From Entophlyctis helioformis (lineage: Eukaryota > Chytridiomycota > Chytridiomycetes > Chytridiales > Chytriomycetaceae), in NCBI GenBank assembly GCA_025526915.1, contig JAHLKH010000262.1, positions 1-29,204 on the forward strand: 29,204 nt of DNA, read 5' to 3'. The translations under genes were made by a program, and so were the position numbers. Positions within the stretch are counted from its first letter, which is position 1. Each line of letters opens with the position of its first letter. Positions 25,572 to 29,204 of this stretch are shown here, piece by piece. A model generated the notes under the pieces. That model did no database searches. It was not told the origin of the DNA and saw only the letters and a program-made list of their open reading frames with translations.

Positions 25572-28500
25572 TTACGAGCCTGGTATACGTGCCTGGCGCT
25601 CGGGATGGACCCGCAGACTACGGCGCAGGGACGGAACAGCTACTGGAACTCCCAAGCGCAGGGCGGATTTGCCGAGATCTGAGGCATGGAGACCATCAGC
25701 CGGCTCAAAGACGGCAGACGGGACCGTGGATGATGTTGACCCCGTGTCGACAGTTGAGGACCTGCTCGACTCTGAAGGCCTCGGATGAAAAGAACGGCGG
25801 GAAGCAGAACGAGCAGCGGAGACTTGCCACGAATCGCGGCCCAGATCTGGTCCCCGAAGGACATATTTCCGCATGTGTTGGACATGCACGACTTGTGGAG
25901 CGCGCTTGATGGGCTTGCCGTCTTCCTGGCATTTGGACACCTGATAGTTGACGTCGCTGAGTTTCTTGGTGACACGGTACGGCTGATCGTAGTGGAACAG
26001 TAGCTTCTGGGGCTCGCCGGGCTTGCCCTTTCTCGGCATCCAGACCCGGACGAGGCTGCCGATCTCGAAGTCGACCGCTGTCTTGTCGGCGTTGTAGTGT
26101 TTGGCGGCTTCCCTGGACTTCTCCAGGAGGTACGTGGCCATGAGACTTCGGGTTGTAACGAGCTCCTTGAGCATGTGTAGACGATGGCTATGCGATGCTG
26201 CCTCTGCGACAAAATCACCCTCTTTCCCCTCCAGCAGCGTGTAGCGGCGGGGGTTGTAGCCGTGTAGGAGGAAGAACGGAGTATACTGAGTGGACGCATG
26301 GACAGACATGTTATAGGACGCGATCGCGGATGCGACGGGGCCTTCCCATGCTGCAAAGTTGCCTTGGGTGTACAAGCTGACCACGTCCTTGAGGAACTTG
26401 GTGAACCGCTCTGTCGCGTTGACTGACTGGTGGTGGTATGCGGTGGAGAACCGTTGGTCGACCTGCAGGATCTCTGCCAAGGCCCTTGTGAGCTCGGCCG
26501 TGTTCTCTGAGCCCTGATCGGAGATGAGGACTTGAGGTGGCCCAAAGCGAAGGACGACACCATAGTACAACGCATAGCAGCACGTCAGAGCCGTCTTGTC
26601 TGGTATCGGGATCGCAATCTTGTACTTGGTCAGGTGGTCGGCCACAACGAGAACGTAGATGTTGCCGCGGCTGGATCTTGGGAGCGGGCCAACGACATCC
26701 ATGGCAATCTGCTGGAACGGGAGGCGGATCTGCGCTTCAGGATCCATGGATCGCATAAAGCCTTGGCGACGGGGCTCGGCTCCCTTGCGGGCCTGACACA
26801 GAGGACAACTTCGGACATACTCGGCAACGTCCTTGATCATCCGCGGCCAGTAATAACTGCGAGACATGGCCTCCTTGCACTTGTCGCGACCGATGTGACT
26901 GCCGCGGGGCAAATCGTGCAGCTCGTGGAGGACGGCTGCGCGCATGCTGCTTGGGACCAGGATGCGGCCGTTGCCGATCTCACCAGGGTAGCGGACGCGG
27001 AGGATACCAGACTCTGGGTCGATGCCGACGAGGCCCTTCTTGGCGATTCCAATGAGCGCGCGGTGAACTGTCACATCTGGCGAGTCTCTGGCTCCCTTGG
27101 TGGTTGGACGTGCGGGAGGCAGGACGTCCTCTTTGGACACGATGATCTCCCGAACGAGAGCGCACCCTGGGTCGTCGCGCTGTTTCTCTAGCCAGTTGGT
27201 GGTGCCAAATGTGGCGGCTGGTAGCCGGGGGGCTGGTTGAGTAGGCGTTGTGCGGGCAGGAGGCTCGATGGACGTGACAAGCACAGGGAAGGTAGATGGA
27301 GGTGGAGGAGGCGGAGGGAGATCGACGCCGTCAGGCAGGTATTCCGGCGATTCCGACGGTGCCTCATCGACTGGGAAGCGGGAGAGGGCATCGGCATGGA
27401 GATTGTCGGCGCCCTTGACGTGGACCTTTGTGAAATTCATTGCCTGGATCTTCAACGCCCAGCGGCCAAACATGCCGCCAGCATCAGCGTTGGTCTTATC
27501 CATAGCAAGCAGAGGCTGGTGGTCGGTTTCCAGGACGTTGTTGGTGCCATTGATAAGGTACGAGCGGTAGACGTCGCAGCCATACACGACGGCGAGCATC
27601 TCTTTGTCGGTGACCGAGTATTTCTGCTCCGACGCGGACAGCTTCCGCGAGCAACAAGCCAACAGATGCGTGGCGCCATCTGGATCGCGTTGTGCGAGGA
27701 TGGCGGAGATGCCATACGCACTCGCGTCAGTCTGCAGGATGAATGCCTTGTCCCAGTCTGGGAACGCGAGGATGGGAGCCCTGGTGAAGGCTTCTTTGAG
27801 GACATCGAACGACCGCTGACACTGGGCTGACCAGACCCACTCGGTGCCCTTCTTGAGCAGGTCTGTGAGAGGCGCGGTGATAGTGGCGTAGTGTTTGATG
27901 AACTTGCGGTAGTAGCCGGTGACGCCGAGCCACGAGCGGAGGCTTGGAAGACCGCGGGGGACAGCGAACTCGCTGATACCACTGAGCTTCTTGGGATCGC
28001 ACTCGATTCCCTTGGCGGAGACCTTGACACCAAGGTAGATGAGCTCGCTCCGTGCGAACTCGCACTTGGACCCTTTGAGCGTGAGACCGGCCTGGCTGAG
28101 GCGGTGGAGGACGATGGCGATGCTCGACAGGTGCTCGTCGAATGTCCTAGAGAAGATGATCACGTCGTCCATGTAGATCAGGCAGATCTTCCACCATAGT
28201 CCTTGAAGAACGGTGGACATCAGGCGGTTGAACATGCTCGGCGCGTTACGCAGCCCGAATGGCATGCGCTTGAACTGGTAGAGACCCGTGGGGGTAGCGA
28301 ACGTGGTCTTCTCCTTGTCCTTTGGGTCCATGTTGATCTGCCAGAAACCAGCATTGAGGTCGATGGCTGAGAAGATGGTGCTGCCAGAGAGGGCGTCCAG
28401 CGTGTCGTCGATGCGTGGCATTGGGAACACGTCCGCCTTGGTGACCATGTTGAGGCGGCGGTAGTCGACGCAGAATCGGATCTGGCCATCCTTCTTCCGA

Positions 28501-29204
28501 ACCAAGACAATCGGAGACGACCATGGGCTGAAGGACTGCTCGATGATGTCGTCGTCCAGCATGGCTTGAGTCAACTCCATAACACGAATGCGGGTCGGCC
28601 CATTGAACCGCTGTGTCCGAGCGGCAACGGGTGGGCTGTCGCCAGTGTCAATCGTCGCCTGGAGGACGTTGGTTGAGCCTGGCTTGGACGGATCTAGACT
28701 GAACGCCTTGAACTGCAGAGCGAGCACGTGCTTGAGCTGTGCGATCTGGTCTGCCGTGAGCCCACCAGGTTCCGAGTCGGGCTTCAGCGGGACGTAGCCG
28801 GGCGGCCAGCCGTCGTTGTCCAGCCACTCCTTGGGCAGGTCGGCCAGGTCGGCGGCCAGGTCTGCTTTCTCTTCCTCGGAGAGGGGGTCGAGGGACATGC
28901 CGAGGACCGCCATGAACTGGATGTGCTGGCACTCGACGGCCGTGCCGACACGTGTGCCTTTCTTGATCGTGACAGGCTGTCCGGGCTCGCGGACTGAAAC
29001 GTCGGGTGACCAGAGGCAACTGACGTTGACGGGTTTGGATATGTTGAGGATGTCTGGACCTTTGGCTGCGACCAACTCTTGAACTCCGGTAGCAGATCGG
29101 TAGGGGCCGATCATGACCTCCAGGTTGTGGGCGTAGCCAAGGAGGCGGCGAGGGAGGGCAGCAGGGATCAGGACGTGCGCCATCTCGGGGGACTCTATGA
29201 GGAT
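25572..29204 (-). CDS. Ty3/gypsy pol polyprotein (RT, RNase H, integrase), 5' end outside window
   Basis: One open frame of 1210 codons continues to the window edge. Counting from the Met at 29183: reverse transcriptase ~200-375 (RKKDGQIRFCVDYRRLN; IDLNAGFWQI; active site IYMDDVIIF with the YMDD box at 337-340); RNase H ~480-600 (Asp486, Glu528, Asp554, Asp597 in HADALSR); a Pro-rich spacer ~620-655; an HHCC zinc-binding module (His756, His763, Cys793, Cys796); the integrase core with Asp829, Asp889 and Glu925, the last two separated by 35 residues (DD35E); and a GPY/F-like tail. No chromodomain is visible at the C-terminus. There are no stops or frameshifts and every catalytic residue I can check is present, so the copy may be active or recently active. 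The protease would lie upstream of the window edge. Confidence 0.93.
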   Translation of the reverse strand: MLIESPEMAHVLIPAALPRRLLGYAHNLEVMIGPYRSATGVQELVAAKGPDILNISKPVNVSCLWSPDVSVREPGQPVTIKKGTRVGTAVECQHIQFMAVLGMSLDPLSEEEKADLAADLADLPKEWLDNDGWPPGYVPLKPDSEPGGLTADQIAQLKHVLALQFKAFSLDPSKPGSTNVLQATIDTGDSPPVAARTQRFNGPTRIRVMELTQAMLDDDIIEQSFSPWSSPIVLVRKKDGQIRFCVDYRRLNMVTKADVFPMPRIDDTLDALSGSTIFSAIDLNAGFWQINMDPKDKEKTTFATPTGLYQFKRMPFGLRNAPSMFNRLMSTVLQGLWWKICLIYMDDVIIFSRTFDEHLSSIAIVLHRLSQAGLTLKGSKCEFARSELIYLGVKVSAKGIECDPKKLSGISEFAVPRGLPSLRSWLGVTGYYRKFIKHYATITAPLTDLLKKGTEWVWSAQCQRSFDVLKEAFTRAPILAFPDWDKAFILQTDASAYGISAILAQRDPDGATHLLACCSRKLSASEQKYSVTDKEMLAVVYGCDVYRSYLINGTNNVLETDHQPLLAMDKTNADAGGMFGRWALKIQAMNFTKVHVKGADNLHADALSRFPVDEAPSESPEYLPDGVDLPPPPPPPSTFPVLVTSIEPPARTTPTQPAPRLPAATFGTTNWLEKQRDDPGCALVREIIVSKEDVLPPARPTTKGARDSPDVTVHRALIGIAKKGLVGIDPESGILRVRYPGEIGNGRILVPSSMRAAVLHELHDLPRGSHIGRDKCKEAMSRSYYWPRMIKDVAEYVRSCPLCQARKGAEPRRQGFMRSMDPEAQIRLPFQQIAMDVVGPLPRSSRGNIYVLVVADHLTKYKIAIPIPDKTALTCCYALYYGVVLRFGPPQVLISDQGSENTAELTRALAEILQVDQRFSTAYHHQSVNATERFTKFLKDVVSLYTQGNFAAWEGPVASAIASYNMSVHASTQYTPFFLLHGYNPRRYTLLEGKEGDFVAEAASHSHRLHMLKELVTTRSLMATYLLEKSREAAKHYNADKTAVDFEIGSLVRVWMPRKGKPGEPQKLLFHYDQPYRVTKKLSDVNYQVSKCQEDGKPIKRAPQVVHVQHMRKYVLRGPDLGRDSWQVSAARSASRRSFHPRPSESSRSSTVDTGSTSSTVPSAVFEPADGLHASDLGKSALRLGVPVAVPSLRRSLRVHPERQARIPGS

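Larger units (their letters stand above)
25326..29204 (-). mobile_element. Ty3/gypsy LTR retrotransposon, 3' portion, apparently intact
   Basis: The element reads on the minus strand from beyond the right window edge: pol to 25572, a purine tract (AAAAGGAGG, 25510-25502), then a candidate 3' LTR 25501-25326 that starts TGTCA and ends TGACA. Gag, protease and the 5' LTR are outside the window. It lies about 175 bp upstream of the Fanzor ATG, in the same orientation. Element age cannot be judged without the 5' LTR. Confidence 0.85.

Noticed and set aside
26532..28033. Long open frames on the plus strand opposite the Ty3/gypsy pol
   Set aside because: These are antisense shadows of a conserved polyprotein in GC-rich DNA; no independent motifs.

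Overview
The window is eukaryotic nuclear DNA, GC-rich, with genes on both strands, many short spliceosomal introns (about 57-147 nt, GTAAGT/GTGAGT-type donors) and several retroelements. The gene content (ankyrin proteins with a repeated WLHxNRTEGCT-type unit, a Crinkler-like protein, a 7TM-RGS protein, a Hos2/HDAC3 deacetylase, Ty3/gypsy and LINE elements, and a Fanzor nuclease) fits a zoosporic fungus, most likely a chytrid. The chytrid placement is inference from gene content; no rRNA or other taxonomic marker is present.

Left part (1-12.3 kb): two convergent ankyrin-repeat genes (353-1900 +, 2357-3727 -). The second has an N-terminal region whose reading frame is broken. Next is an 11-exon LRR membrane protein (4424-6371 -) in which most exons are single phase-2 LRR units. 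A 5'-truncated Ty3/gypsy integrase-chromodomain remnant follows (6960-8312 +). Then a Crinkler-like protein with PD-(D/E)XK and kinase motifs (8420-9925 -) lies divergent from a seven-TM RGS protein (10128-12139 +).

Middle part (12.3-20.6 kb): a DCAF6/8-WDTC1-like WD40 protein with an apparent GC-AG intron (12294-14574 -), an old LINE reverse-transcriptase fragment, and a 5'-truncated LINE (15203-17626) bounded by a perfect 15-bp target-site duplication. The LINE sits about 94 bp downstream of a tRNA-Leu(UAA) gene (17735-17818 -). A five-exon class I histone deacetylase (18014-20008 -) and a 53-residue membrane protein (20260-20421 -) follow.

Right part (20.6-29.2 kb): the most interesting locus. 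A multi-exon gene (20641-25151 -) encodes a Fanzor, the eukaryotic relative of TnpB/Cas12 RNA-guided nucleases. It has a TDG motif, RuvC-I Asp, a relocated Glu just before the zinc ribbon, two CxxC pairs and RuvC-III Asp. It also carries an unusually long N-terminal extension with low-complexity repeats and an AT-hook/NLS-like basic patch. Two hairpins lie directly after its stop codon. An apparently intact Ty3/gypsy element (3' LTR 25326-25501, pol 25572 to the window edge) lies immediately upstream of the Fanzor start. The rest of the window is ordinary housekeeping and signalling genes interspersed with transposon debris.
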